A stretch of DNA of 64,000 bases from a bacterium (GTDB lineage: Bacteria > Bdellovibrionota_C > UBA2361 > RFPC01): the NCBI GenBank assembly GCA_030431715.1, contig JAUIIO010000003.1:1-64000 (forward strand), read 5' to 3'. Positions 41,646 to 51,220 of the stretch are shown in pieces. The notes beneath the pieces are model-generated. The model was not told where the DNA came from. It was given only the letters and a program-made list of their open reading frames with translations, and did not search any database. Made by a program: the position numbers and the translations under genes. Position 1 is the stretch's first letter, and the number at the start of each line of letters is the position of its first letter.

Positions 41646-43709
41646 CTAAAAGGCCCCAGTAATGCCAACAGCAAAGCTTCTTCCTGGCTCATTGACCTGT
41701 ACTTCAAGCGGGTCAAAGGCATTGGTTCTATTTAAGTGTGTCGCGTAGTACTTATCAAAGAGGTTCTTGATTCCGAACTGGAGATCGATATTTTTATATA
41801 CATTGTAGTTAGTGAAGATATCGAATACTCCCCATGCCGGCGTATCTCTTACATCTCTTCCTGTACCAGTAGTCGGGTCTCTGTCAGTTCGTGTTTGTTG
41901 TAGAGCGTACCGAGCCCTGATACCGGTAGTAATTTTCTCTATTTCGTAGGTAACAGTAGTGGAGCCGCTAAGTGGTGGAATTTGAGGGAGAGGGCCAGAG
42001 TCTTCCTGATTTTCGCCGTAGGTATATGTGGCGTCTGATCTTAGAAATATCGCGGGAGTGATTTCTTGAGAGATTATAAATTCTGTGCCTGCCAACTGAG
42101 CATCAATGTTACGGTAGATAGTAGCGCCATCTGAACGTTTAATCCCGTCCTGTCCCCTTGCTGTATCTTTGAGGATAAAATTGTCTACCTCGTCGACAAA
42201 TAATGAAAGACTTATGCTACTCTTTTCTACGGTTCGTGTTATGCCGAGTTCAAATTGATTGTGTTGTTCTGAACGCAAGTCAGGATTTCCTATCCAGCTA
42301 TCGGCTCCCTTAGCTGATGCGATAAATCGCTCGGAAGCATCCGGAGCTCTAAGGACTCTGCTGTATCCCGCAATCGCCTTAATGTTTTCTCTAAGTGCAT
42401 ATTCAAGCCTTAGTAATCCACCATAATTGTGTTCCCGGTCGCGTACTGTGGCGGAAGTGTACGTTGACGAATAGAGATCTTGCGGGGATATGAACTTGCC
42501 ATCTGCCGTTGGGATTTCAGATTTCTTATCTAAGTCTCTGGCATCTGAATATACGTTATCGTAGCGAAGTCCAACGCGTGTGGTCCACTTTGAGGATAGG
42601 CTTATGTCTGATTCTGAAAAGAATCCTAGATTACGAATAGTTGTATCTGGCCAGAGGTAAGATTGTATTTTTGAGGGGTCTACCCCGGTGAGTGGACCTG
42701 CAAAACGCCTAGCATCACGATCGACTTCAAGGACATCCATTCCCAGTGTAAGAGGATGTCCTGCATCGAATCCAAGTGCGAGCTTTCCTCCACTGGTGTT
42801 TGAGGTTGAGTCTGCTTTCGCGAATGGGCCAGATATATTTTCACGCGCACTGTAGTTGTCCATGGTGTGTATGACATTTGATTTATATCCGAGAAGAAAT
42901 ACACGCTGGAGTGTTTCTTCTCGGTTCTTGTATTCGTATCCAATCCTGCCAGTTCTCACGCGGTCATAGATGCCGTCCATTGCGGCACCGGGAAAAAGAG
43001 CATCGGTTACTCTCTGTTGCTCTATCCCGATTGTCATTTGAGAGTTGTTCGTTAACTGATATCCTCCATCAATACCGGAGGCTTCAGAGCGAAATGAAGA
43101 TCGCACTTCATTTCCATGCCCGTCCTTGTAATTGTCGGCATCTTTCCAGTGGCCTCGTCCTCTTAGAAAATAGTCTTTCTGTACAAATGCAAACTGCCCA
43201 CTTTCATTATAACGACTACCATTTGATTCCCAACTTGAGCGAACATCACTTTGAAATTGGCCTTTTTTATAGTCGGGAGTAAGATTTATGATTCGAATAC
43301 CTCCAGCGGCGCCGCCGGGGCCGTGCGTTACCGAGGAGTAGCCACGCTCAACGATAATTGAGCTTGCCACACCAAGATCTGCAAGAGATGAGGGAGGATC
43401 CATACGATTCGGGCATCCACCAAAGCTATATACACCATTGTTACTCACGTTAATCTGATTTTGTTGCTGTCCTCTTATTACAGGTTCGAGTGCGTGGCCG
43501 CCCATGCGACTCGTTGAGATTCCGGGCAGTGCGCTGAGTATTTCTCCACTATCAAGAGGTTGAATCACCGGATCGTCAGAAGGGCTGTAGGTTTCAGTCG
43601 ATGGATCGCCTGCAGGTATCCCACGAATAAAGAGGTTCGTTGGTTCTGCATGCAGCTCGGCAGTGATGCATTGGAAGACAATGAGAAAAGAAAATAGAAA
43701 ATACTTCAT
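41646..43709 (-). CDS. TonB-dependent copper receptor, NosA/OprC type
   Basis: A 687-residue outer-membrane receptor. It has a signal peptide (MKYFLFSFLIVFQCITAELH), then a plug domain with LSALPGISTSRMGGHALEPVIRGQ written over two strands, and the family-specific motif FGGCPNRMDPPSS (~97-108) that marks NosA/OprC copper receptors. A 22-strand barrel ends with GRSFAVGITGAF, with terminal Phe. It should import copper across the outer membrane using TonB energy; no TonB-ExbBD genes are in this window. It lies 124 bases downstream of the SLC4-type transporter gene, with a weak hairpin between. Confidence 0.9.
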   Translation of the reverse strand: MKYFLFSFLIVFQCITAELHAEPTNLFIRGIPAGDPSTETYSPSDDPVIQPLDSGEILSALPGISTSRMGGHALEPVIRGQQQNQINVSNNGVYSFGGCPNRMDPPSSLADLGVASSIIVERGYSSVTHGPGGAAGGIRIINLTPDYKKGQFQSDVRSSWESNGSRYNESGQFAFVQKDYFLRGRGHWKDADNYKDGHGNEVRSSFRSEASGIDGGYQLTNNSQMTIGIEQQRVTDALFPGAAMDGIYDRVRTGRIGYEYKNREETLQRVFLLGYKSNVIHTMDNYSARENISGPFAKADSTSNTSGGKLALGFDAGHPLTLGMDVLEVDRDARRFAGPLTGVDPSKIQSYLWPDTTIRNLGFFSESDISLSSKWTTRVGLRYDNVYSDARDLDKKSEIPTADGKFISPQDLYSSTYTSATVRDREHNYGGLLRLEYALRENIKAIAGYSRVLRAPDASERFIASAKGADSWIGNPDLRSEQHNQFELGITRTVEKSSISLSLFVDEVDNFILKDTARGQDGIKRSDGATIYRNIDAQLAGTEFIISQEITPAIFLRSDATYTYGENQEDSGPLPQIPPLSGSTTVTYEIEKITTGIRARYALQQTRTDRDPTTGTGRDVRDTPAWGVFDIFTNYNVYKNIDLQFGIKNLFDKYYATHLNRTNAFDPLEVQVNEPGRSFAVGITGAF

Positions 43710-43768
43710 TACACACTCTATTGATGATCGTGGTAATGAATTTCTAAAGATGGTAGCAAAATGTCAAA

Positions 43769-43783
43769 GCGACAAAACGTCGC
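43769..43783 (-). terminator. Weak hairpin between SLC4-type gene and copper receptor
   Basis: On the minus strand GCGAC-GTTTT-GTCGC is followed by TTTGACATTTTG. The stem is short (5 bp), so at best an attenuating terminator. Confidence 0.35.
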
Positions 43784-43833
43784 AGCTAAAATTGAATAAA
43801 TGATTCAAGAATAAAGAGTAGTGTCTCTAATCA

Positions 43834-45858
43834 CTAAACACCAAATTCTCGGAACCGCTCATCTTCAGGGCCTTCTTCAATATCTAAGAGAGCAACATAT
43901 TCAGGTTCAAAGATCTTTCCCAGAAACATCCTGACTGGAACAAGAAGTGCGACAAAGAGTGGGAAGAGTATCCCTAAGAAGCTACTCTTAACGATCCAGA
44001 GCAGGGCAAGACAGGCAAATTGCAAGATGGTGTAAGCGTGAATGACGGATACCGGGACTGCGCGCTGGTAATGTGTTGGGCGAAAGTGCGCTGGGTCGAC
44101 AAACCAGAGACGGAGTCTGGCGATAAGTTGATTTCCTCCCATAGAACCAATCCCCATGAAGAGAAACATCCCAAAGAGGACCGCCATTGGCATGTACTGA
44201 ATCAGAGTGAGCGCAGAGAGTGTTCCGAGTATCATGATGTGTACGACAAGGTTTGATAATCTATTTTCTACTGCTCCAAGAATTTTCTCTCCCTGCATGA
44301 TAAGCAAGCTACGAACATGGTTTAATGAACGTACGGCAGCTCCAACAACCCATGGCAACCCAAAGCAGCTTAAAATCCCAATGAGCACGCCAACTATAGC
44401 AATATCCCAGTGATACGATGTCGGCTTTTGAAGCTTATGATCGACGCTATTTACAAGGCGTGAGGTAATGTTCTGGTTAATCCATATAAGGATAGTAAGA
44501 AGTGCGGCTGGTATAGCGCTGGCTCCCCACACCCACGCTGGGACTTGAAATGGATCAATGAGCCACGGTCTGTCAATGCTTGCTCGAAAGGTGTCGGGAA
44601 CACTTAAGTGTTCAAACTCAATGTCAGAAAAATAGTACGCAACAAGCGTCATAATCACCAGTGATATGGTAGGTCCAAAATCACTCAAGAATTCTCGGAT
44701 GTAGTGACGCAAGTACGGTGAACGTCTAATGCGTGAAAGGGTAATAGCAATGCCGAAGGTTCCAAGGCCTAAAAAGAGGGAAAGAAGAGCGGTATCTTGT
44801 CCGGTAGTTTCGCTTTGAAATACTCGAAACATGTCAGTTATGGCTTCGCTTACAAAAATGAGAGATATGAGAGCAGCAAAGATCTCATCGGTAAAACGAG
44901 TAAAGTAACGAATAAGTACACTTGCATTGGTAGCAGCAAGGATAAAAAGCATTACCATCGTCCACATTCCGACCCAGAAGGTAACAGGAAGGAAGGGGAG
45001 ATCGAGCCGCTGGCAGAGTGTGAAGAGAATTCCAGTAAAGATAATGTTTGGGCCAGTTGGCCCTATGATTACTAGCGGTTGTCCTCCAATGAGGGCCCAG
45101 ATTATTCCGCATACAGCTGAGGCGAGAATTGTCTCAATGACACCGATCTGTCCGCCTGTAAGCGTTGCTGTTAATGCTCCAAATGCGATTACAGGAGCGG
45201 CGCAAGCAAAAAACATAAAGAGTATTGAAGCGAGAACCTTGAGATTAAAACCACAGGTAAAATCATTCACCCAATACGGCAACCTGCTACGTAAATCAGA
45301 AAGGACTCCTGCAAAAAGTCCGCTAGGAGCTTCGCCCTCCGCGGAATCCGGCAGGCTTATGCACTTTACCTCTTTGTTAAGCTCACGCTCATAGAGTGCG
45401 GCGAGCTGGGCTGCATTCTTTGCGACCAGAGCGTCCTTACGAAAGGATTCGTGATCCATAAGGTGAAAGAACTCGGCCACAGCTTTCATAAGGGGATGTC
45501 TGGGAGTTGGGGACATTAAAAACCAAACGAAACGAGTCGTAGGTTCTTTACTGTCTGTAAGCGAGATAGGATTTTTAAGGCGCAAGAGTACCTGTACAGG
45601 TTTGTTGAGGTCTTGGAGCTCCTTATAGTAGAGCGCTACTCCCTGACCTATTTCTGAGTATCCTTTGCTGAGTAGGGTTAAGAGTTTTCTCTTTACAATG
45701 GGGAGCTCTGATTCGGTAAGCCCACCTTCTTTTTCTAGCTCCTGAATTATTGCGGGAACGGCTTCAAACAGATTTGGAGCATCAAGATCCAAGAGATACA
45801 CCGTCTTCTCTCCAAGAACTCTATTAATGACAAGGTTTCGTTCGATAAGGGTGTCCAT
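43834..45858 (-). CDS. SLC4/band 3-type anion (bicarbonate) transporter with cytosolic domain
   Basis: A 674-residue protein with the two-domain plan of animal anion exchangers. Residues ~1-175 resemble the band 3 cytosolic (EIIA-fold) domain: KPVQVLLRLKNPI, RFVWFLMSPTPRHPL, then MDHESFRKDALVAKNAAQL. After LFAGVLSDLRSRLPYWVNDF come about twelve to fourteen membrane helices with SLC4 hallmarks: LFMFFACAAPVIAFGALTAT, IIWALIGGQPLVIIGPTGP, RYFTRFTDEIFAALISLIFV, CFGLPWVVGAAVRSLNHVRS, MPMAVLFGMFLFMGIGSMGG, LALLWIVKSSFLGILFPLFV. It should move bicarbonate, chloride, borate or a similar anion across the inner membrane. It is upstream of the copper-receptor gene. Family assignment is firm; the substrate is unknown. 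Confidence 0.9.
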   Translation of the reverse strand: MDTLIERNLVINRVLGEKTVYLLDLDAPNLFEAVPAIIQELEKEGGLTESELPIVKRKLLTLLSKGYSEIGQGVALYYKELQDLNKPVQVLLRLKNPISLTDSKEPTTRFVWFLMSPTPRHPLMKAVAEFFHLMDHESFRKDALVAKNAAQLAALYERELNKEVKCISLPDSAEGEAPSGLFAGVLSDLRSRLPYWVNDFTCGFNLKVLASILFMFFACAAPVIAFGALTATLTGGQIGVIETILASAVCGIIWALIGGQPLVIIGPTGPNIIFTGILFTLCQRLDLPFLPVTFWVGMWTMVMLFILAATNASVLIRYFTRFTDEIFAALISLIFVSEAITDMFRVFQSETTGQDTALLSLFLGLGTFGIAITLSRIRRSPYLRHYIREFLSDFGPTISLVIMTLVAYYFSDIEFEHLSVPDTFRASIDRPWLIDPFQVPAWVWGASAIPAALLTILIWINQNITSRLVNSVDHKLQKPTSYHWDIAIVGVLIGILSCFGLPWVVGAAVRSLNHVRSLLIMQGEKILGAVENRLSNLVVHIMILGTLSALTLIQYMPMAVLFGMFLFMGIGSMGGNQLIARLRLWFVDPAHFRPTHYQRAVPVSVIHAYTILQFACLALLWIVKSSFLGILFPLFVALLVPVRMFLGKIFEPEYVALLDIEEGPEDERFREFGV

Positions 45859-46040
45859 GTGCTCCGTAAGATAGTGTTTTTTAAGAGTATCGCTTACTTT
45901 CAGCAGAGTCGCCAGACGTAGCTTTAAGATATGCGAGCATCACGTAAAATGATTTTTCATGCAAAGTAGTATGTACCCATTGCTTTATGAAGTTGGTAGG
46001 GTTAACGGCAGTTTTAACAATTTATTTATTTGGAACTTTT

Positions 46041-46802
46041 ATGCGTACTATTTTTATTCTTTTTTTTGTTGCTTGTAGTTTGATAATAACTTCTTCCCTC
46101 CATGCTGATGAGTGCGAAGGTATGCCTGCTTACGAAACGTTTCAAGTGGCACTTAAGAGTGCACGCGGTCAGGATAATGGTGGTTTTAATCTTGATATGT
46201 GGGGAACTATCGTTGATAGGAGTGGAACGGTTTGTATGGTGACTAAAACTGGTGACGGCCCCGGTGATCAGTGGCCAGGGAGTCGAGTTATCTCTGCGCA
46301 AAAAGCAAATACTGCCAATGCATTTAGCCTTCCCGGTTTAGCGCTTTCGACGGCGAACCTCTACTCTGCTGTACAACCTGGTGGCAGCCTCTTTGGGTTA
46401 CAGGAAAGTAACCCGATCGATATTGAAGTTGCTTATGATGGTGATTTCGAAGATTACGGTACAGATGAAGATCCTCTCGTCGGAGAAAAGATCGGTGGCG
46501 TAAATGTCTTTGGTGGCGGGCTTCCGCTCTATAATGAAGAAGGAAAGCTCATAGGTGCGCTAGGTGTCAGTGGAGATAGCTCCTGTGCGGATCACAACAT
46601 CGCATGGCGTGTGCGTCACGACCTGAGCCTTGATAACGTGCCGGCCGGAGTGAGTACTGATAAGAACGACAATATCATTTATGATATTCGCGCTGACAAA
46701 AGTAAGGGCGGTTTTGGACATCCTGAATGTGGGGGAAGCGAAGCAAAGGTTGCTAAGATGCTTGCACCTACAACGACGAAAGCCAGCGCAGGAAAGGGAT
46801 AA
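46041..46802 (+). CDS. Exported GlcG/HbpS-family (DUF336) protein
   Basis: A 253-residue exported protein. The start at 46041 gives a signal peptide (MRTIFILFFVACSLIITSSL, cut after HADE). The mature part has the GlcG/HbpS (Haem_degrading) family pattern: the early helix YETFQVALKSARGQ, IVDRSGTVCMVTKTGD, the RVISAQKANTANAFSL segment and the signature GGGLPLYNEEGKLIGALGVSG, followed by DHNIAW. HbpS binds haem outside the cell; most family members are uncharacterised. Four Cys may pair in the periplasm. It is divergent from the SLC4-type transporter. Confidence 0.83.
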   Translation: MRTIFILFFVACSLIITSSLHADECEGMPAYETFQVALKSARGQDNGGFNLDMWGTIVDRSGTVCMVTKTGDGPGDQWPGSRVISAQKANTANAFSLPGLALSTANLYSAVQPGGSLFGLQESNPIDIEVAYDGDFEDYGTDEDPLVGEKIGGVNVFGGGLPLYNEEGKLIGALGVSGDSSCADHNIAWRVRHDLSLDNVPAGVSTDKNDNIIYDIRADKSKGGFGHPECGGSEAKVAKMLAPTTTKASAGKG

Positions 46803-46810
46803 ACAGCGCT

Positions 46811-47794
46811 TTATTCACCCTTTTTCTTTCTTCTGGCCTTACGTTTTCTCATCCGATTTACGTGATTGAGAAGGCGTGAGGTCTTCCGAACATCGGTGCG
46901 ATGAACTTTGAATCTTCTTCTTGATGGTTCACTCGGGTTTCTCTGGTGTAGCCCTTGCCACTTCGCAAACCAGAGAAACATGATACAGCCTTTCTCGCTT
47001 CCGTTACGCGCCCATCTTGTAAGGTGAATCATCTCAGCGGGATCTATTCCTCCAAGAGATGTTGCCGTTCCAGGTTCCATCGCAAGATCCTGACCGTCTC
47101 CGTTTAAGATACAGCGAGTTGGCATGTTCCTCGCTCGCTTATAGTGGTGGTATTCGTAATAGGTGTCAGGTGTGGTGTTGTCGAGTTTTCTTTGTGTCGA
47201 CCTTAGAGGATTTCTACTTATTTCATAAGGCCACTCTTCCCTTAGAATCCTGTAGAGATTGTTGTAGGCCCTCACGCTGTACTGACTTTCAAGACCTGTT
47301 CCCAGTATGAACGTGCCAGTATCCGCGTAGTTCTCAATGCTACCTAGTATCTCGCGAACTCGCTGTCGAATATCTGTCTCAAGAGATTCTGGCATCTCTT
47401 CAAGGAGTGTTACGTATTGTTTGGTGCTATGGTCGGGATAAAAGTCATAGGGACTCGTTAGGTTATTTCTTCTCCCAACTTCGTTTGAGAAATGAATTTG
47501 TGTGATGTGTCTTTTCCCGCGTGCGATAATTTCATCCCAAATACTTTCCAGGCAAGTGTTATCACTTCCAAAGGTGTTATAAAGATAGGTAAGAGCCGGG
47601 ATCTTTTGTCTGACAATAATCTTTTGAACGCGTTTACATGGCCCTCCCTGAAAATGAGGAGATTGAACGCTAAAAATACTCAGTCCGAGCACCCCATCAT
47701 CAGGCGCATCAGCAAACACCATCGCCGCAGGAACGCACAGAAGATATGCAATAAAATATCTGAGAATGGAAAAACTGTAGAAAACCCGCTTCAC
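46811..47794 (-). CDS. Exported protein of unknown function with basic C-terminal tail
   Basis: A 327-residue protein with a signal peptide (ILRYFIAYLLCVPAAMVFAD). The mature region (HFQGGPCKRVQKIIVRQKI, ITQIHFSNEVGRRNN, GTFILGTGLESQYS, GSEKGCIMFLWFAKWQG) has an alternating strand-helix rhythm that could be a TIM-barrel-like fold, but no family is recognised. The C-terminal ~45 residues are very basic (SRRRFKVHRTDVRKTSRLL, RMRKRKARRKKKGE). The stop lies 9 bases from the convergent GlcG-like gene. Confidence 0.72.
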   Translation of the reverse strand: MKRVFYSFSILRYFIAYLLCVPAAMVFADAPDDGVLGLSIFSVQSPHFQGGPCKRVQKIIVRQKIPALTYLYNTFGSDNTCLESIWDEIIARGKRHITQIHFSNEVGRRNNLTSPYDFYPDHSTKQYVTLLEEMPESLETDIRQRVREILGSIENYADTGTFILGTGLESQYSVRAYNNLYRILREEWPYEISRNPLRSTQRKLDNTTPDTYYEYHHYKRARNMPTRCILNGDGQDLAMEPGTATSLGGIDPAEMIHLTRWARNGSEKGCIMFLWFAKWQGLHQRNPSEPSRRRFKVHRTDVRKTSRLLNHVNRMRKRKARRKKKGE

Positions 47795-47858
47795 CTTATT
47801 AAGATGATGAAAGTACTACGAGCGTTCCTTATGAGGAGTGATATTTTACCCTGTTATG

Positions 47859-49187
47859 TCAGGCGCTTAGATGGCGCTCATTGTCGTCCCACGGAGCTAC
47901 CCAGAGAAGTAAGATCATTCCGGGTACCGCACAAACGGTACAAAGAAGAAAGAAGGCTGTATATCCGAGGCCTGGAATCTCACCTAAAAGGCTATAGTAG
48001 AGCCCATCTTTTGCAGAGACCCCTTCAACGAGAAATCCAGTGATTGAATTCGCAAACGTTCTTGGAAGCGCAATGATGCTTGAGAGTAGTGCAAATTGAG
48101 TCGCTGTGAAATTAATACTTGTTGCTCTTGCCATAAAAGCCACAAGTGCGGAGGCGCCGAGTCCCACCCCGAGATACTCAAATCCTATCACAGCTGCGAG
48201 TAAAGCATGGTTTTGTCCAACTTCAGATAAAATAGCAAATCCAAGGATCGAAACGAGCTGAACGACTCCAAATATCCAGAGCGATCGATTAATCCCCATG
48301 CGGAAGATGACTACGCCCCCAACAAATGTGCCTATGAGCATTGCCCAGAAATTGATGAGCTTTACAAGTGAGCCTATAACGGCGAGGTCAAAACCGAGAT
48401 CAATATAGAAAGCGGTTGAGAGTGCTGTAGCCATATTATCTCCTAGCTTATAAAGGAATAAGAAAAGGAGAAGAAGAAGAGCTGGTCCAATACCATCTCG
48501 TGCAAAAAACTCCTTAAATGGCTTTACGACAGCTTCTTGAAAACTTTTAGGTGGATCAATCGTCTTTGCCGCTTCTGAGATAAGGAGAGTCTTCACAATG
48601 CCGATAAGCATAAAGAGAGCTATGATAATATGAATAAGTGGCCATGGAAGAGCGATATCATCACCTGCGAGTATCAACCCGAGACCTCCCGGTATAAAAA
48701 CAGCAGCACGGTAGCCATTCATATAAAAAGAATTGCCAAGCCCGAGTTCGTCATCTGGTAGAAGCTCTCTACGATAAGCATCAAGGACAACGTCTTGGCT
48801 GGCGCTAAAGAAGGCGATAGCAAATGCAACATAAGCCACTATCCATATAGATTCCTGTGGGTCAAAGAGAGCCAGTGACATCATGGAAAGCATAACCGCA
48901 ACCTGAGTGATCAGCATCCAGCCACGTCGCCTCCCAAGAAACGGGGGAGTATATCGATCCATAATGGGCGACCAGAGAAATTTATAAGTATAGGGAATCC
49001 CAACAAGAGAGAAGAGACCAATTGTCTTGAGATCCACTCCGCTGGTTCTAAGCCATGCAGGCACAAGGTGATAAAGGTAAAAAAGCGGCATTCCGGCAGA
49101 TATGCCATTAAAGATACAGATCAGCATTCGCTTGCTTGCGATTGCCTGCCAGAGGCTTAGTTTTTCTGATGCATTACTATCGGGCAT
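47859..49187 (-). CDS. ampG: AmpG-type muropeptide permease (MFS)
   Basis: A 442-residue major-facilitator protein with about twelve helices. AmpG-type signatures are ISAGMPLFYLYHLVPAWLR, LFSLVGIPYTYKFLWSPIMD, RYTPPFLGRRRGWMLITQ and ASQDVVLDAYRRELL. It imports anhydro-muropeptides released during wall turnover so they can be recycled, and in some bacteria it signals beta-lactamase induction. The next gene upstream, across a 130-base gap on the other strand, encodes a Bax-like glucosaminidase, so both concern peptidoglycan. No ampC or ampD is present here. Confidence 0.9.
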   Translation of the reverse strand: MPDSNASEKLSLWQAIASKRMLICIFNGISAGMPLFYLYHLVPAWLRTSGVDLKTIGLFSLVGIPYTYKFLWSPIMDRYTPPFLGRRRGWMLITQVAVMLSMMSLALFDPQESIWIVAYVAFAIAFFSASQDVVLDAYRRELLPDDELGLGNSFYMNGYRAAVFIPGGLGLILAGDDIALPWPLIHIIIALFMLIGIVKTLLISEAAKTIDPPKSFQEAVVKPFKEFFARDGIGPALLLLLFLFLYKLGDNMATALSTAFYIDLGFDLAVIGSLVKLINFWAMLIGTFVGGVVIFRMGINRSLWIFGVVQLVSILGFAILSEVGQNHALLAAVIGFEYLGVGLGASALVAFMARATSINFTATQFALLSSIIALPRTFANSITGFLVEGVSAKDGLYYSLLGEIPGLGYTAFFLLCTVCAVPGMILLLWVAPWDDNERHLSA

Positions 49188-49317
49188 GGATAATGCTTTA
49201 CAATTGATTATTAGCTGGTTCCAGACTATACCAGTTACTGTAGCGAGGCTACAGCATGATCGCTTTCGCTATGCTCGTCTTAACTGCTGTCTCTATTGAT
49301 TTTTTTTGGTGAACAAT

Positions 49318-50325
49318 ATGAAACCTCATTTCTTTATAATCCTTGGAGCGCTCTTAATTGCTGTTTCTTCCATCTCGTATTGGGGCAGTAGTGCTCCCCA
49401 GCAAGTGCAGAGAGTGCGCCCGTATGCACACATTGATTGGTCTGATGCTCCGTCACCTGCGCCTGAACGTATCGAGAAAGGTGATAAGGTTACGTACCGG
49501 GGTGTTACGAAGGAGTATTTGAATTACTTTTTTAAAAAGATCGGTTACACAGCCAAAGAAGCACAGAAAGGGGCGAGCGAAATTGTTCCTCGAGTTTATC
49601 TCATCAACATTAAGAAGGACTGGGCTCAGGGGGAATCTGTTGCGCTTAAAAAATCCTTATTTTATAGAGTGCTCCTCCCACTTATTCTACGTAATAACGA
49701 GGAAGTCCTTGAAGAGAGGAGGCGCCTCCTCGAGTTAGAGGCGAAGAGTCTTGAGAGTTTAAAGAAGAGCGATAGAGAGTGGCTAAGTGAGCTTGCAAGG
49801 AATTACAGAGCACTCAAAGAAGATGAGACTCTAACCGCTGCTGTAATTCCTGAACTCTTATTACGCGTTGACGTGATCCCGCCCTCTCTTGCTCTAGGAC
49901 AAGCTGCTTATGAAAGTGGATATGGTACCTCCCGTTTTGCTCATGCTGGAAATGCACTTTACGGCCAATGGACTTGGGGGGGAGGTATTAAACCGACGAA
50001 TCAAAGGAAGGGAAAAGGTGATTACGGAATTAAAGCCTTTGATAGCCCGATGGAATCTGTGAAAGGGTACGCCTTAAATATCAATTCTCATCCTTCCTAT
50101 TCAGCCCTTCGTAAGAAGCGATCCGAGCTCCGTGGAAAAAAACAGGGCGCAGTGGACATCAACAGCCTTGCTCTGGCGGATACTCTTACGTCGTATTCAG
50201 AACGGGGCGCTGCGTACGTAAAGTCCCTTAAAGGAATCATCAATGCAAATAACCTTACGCTCGCTGACTCTCTGCGGCTTAAGGATATGAAGCCAATCTA
50301 TTTTGAAGGAAAGGGGGTAGGGTAG
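49318..50325 (+). CDS. Bax-like exported glucosaminidase
   Basis: A 335-residue protein with an N-terminal membrane anchor or signal (HFFIILGALLIAVSSISYWG) and a C-terminal glucosaminidase domain of the Bax/FlgJ-like family. The catalytic Glu is expected in LALGQAAYESGYGTSRFA; family context is GNALYGQWTW, YGIKAFDSPMESVKGYALNI and NINSHPSYSALR. It should cleave N-acetylglucosamine bonds in peptidoglycan. The middle (~90-190) is helical and charged. The start is ATG at 49318; TTG 49306 and GTG 49309 are in frame but less likely. It converges on oxyR with a 9-base gap. Confidence 0.88.
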   Translation: MKPHFFIILGALLIAVSSISYWGSSAPQQVQRVRPYAHIDWSDAPSPAPERIEKGDKVTYRGVTKEYLNYFFKKIGYTAKEAQKGASEIVPRVYLINIKKDWAQGESVALKKSLFYRVLLPLILRNNEEVLEERRRLLELEAKSLESLKKSDREWLSELARNYRALKEDETLTAAVIPELLLRVDVIPPSLALGQAAYESGYGTSRFAHAGNALYGQWTWGGGIKPTNQRKGKGDYGIKAFDSPMESVKGYALNINSHPSYSALRKKRSELRGKKQGAVDINSLALADTLTSYSERGAAYVKSLKGIINANNLTLADSLRLKDMKPIYFEGKGVG

Positions 50326-50334
50326 CCTTGTCTC

Positions 50335-51216
50335 TTAAAGTGGAAATTTGCCCTTTAGGCAGTCTTCGATCTTTCTAAAGAGATCTTTTCTGTGTGAAGA
50401 GCTCCTGTAGACAAGAGCAATTGCTCGTTTGGGCGTCTTTCCGCGAAAGGACAGGAAGCTAACCTGCTTCCTCTTCCCACGTGCCGCCATTTGAGGAACG
50501 AGCGTTATGCCAGAGCCAGCTGCAATCATGCTCAGCAGTGTTTCAATACTGGTAGCAGAGAAATCTGTGTTAACCTGTGCTTTTGCGTGTGCACAAACTG
50601 CGAGTGCCTGATCTCGAAAACAGTGTCCATCTTCAAGAAGGAGTAAGTCTTGCTCCTCTAGCTTGTCAGATGAAATTGTTTTGAATTTTGCAAGTTCGTG
50701 ATCCTTCGGAACAGCTAATTGGAATTCTTCTTCGAAGAGAAATATGGTTTCTAATTTATCGCTGTCTATGGGAAGGGCCATAAACGCCACATCGATTTTT
50801 CCAGTAAGAAGCTTTTCCAAAAGGAATTCAGTTCTCTCTTCATGAAAGAAGAGTTTGAGGGCTGGGAGCTGCCTCTTAAGTATTGGCGTGAGAGGGGGAA
50901 GGAGGTAGGGGGCCAGTGTAGGAAAGATGCCGATATGTAAATCACCAGCTAGCGGATTAGCAGCGCGTCTTCCGAATTCTAAAATTGTATCGCGTTGAAA
51001 AAGAACCTCTCTCGCATGCTCAAGAACCTCTTCTCCAAACGCGGTGATAAGTACCTCTCGACTGGTTCGTTCAAAAAGAGGCGCGCCAAGAGACTCCTCT
51101 AATTTTTTAAGTTGCATACTTAGCGTCGGCTGACTCACGTGCACCTTCTGTGCAGCCTTGCCGAAGTGGCGAAGCTCTGCCACAGCTACAAAATACTCAA
51201 GTTCTCGTATATTCAT
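50335..51216 (-). CDS. oxyR: OxyR, peroxide-sensing LysR-type regulator
   Basis: A 293-residue LysR-family activator. The N-terminal helix-turn-helix is HFGKAAQKVHVSQPTLSMQL. The redox pair is present in LLLLEDGHCFRDQALAVC, with C199 and C208 at the same numbers as in E. coli OxyR, so peroxide sensing by disulphide formation is expected. It is divergent from katG, its likely target, and a near-consensus OxyR site begins 5 bases upstream of its start, suggesting autoregulation. Confidence 0.95.
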   Translation of the reverse strand: MNIRELEYFVAVAELRHFGKAAQKVHVSQPTLSMQLKKLEESLGAPLFERTSREVLITAFGEEVLEHAREVLFQRDTILEFGRRAANPLAGDLHIGIFPTLAPYLLPPLTPILKRQLPALKLFFHEERTEFLLEKLLTGKIDVAFMALPIDSDKLETIFLFEEEFQLAVPKDHELAKFKTISSDKLEEQDLLLLEDGHCFRDQALAVCAHAKAQVNTDFSATSIETLLSMIAAGSGITLVPQMAARGKRKQVSFLSFRGKTPKRAIALVYRSSSHRKDLFRKIEDCLKGKFPL

Positions 51217-51220
51217 ATTA

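Noticed and set aside
42878..43282. 134-codon plus-strand frame opposite the copper receptor
   Set aside because: Antisense of the receptor plug and first barrel strands; His/Cys/Arg-rich composition typical of a shadow frame.
44927..45394. 155-codon plus-strand frame opposite the SLC4-type gene
   Set aside because: It is the antisense of conserved SLC4 membrane segments and shows no coding signature of its own.
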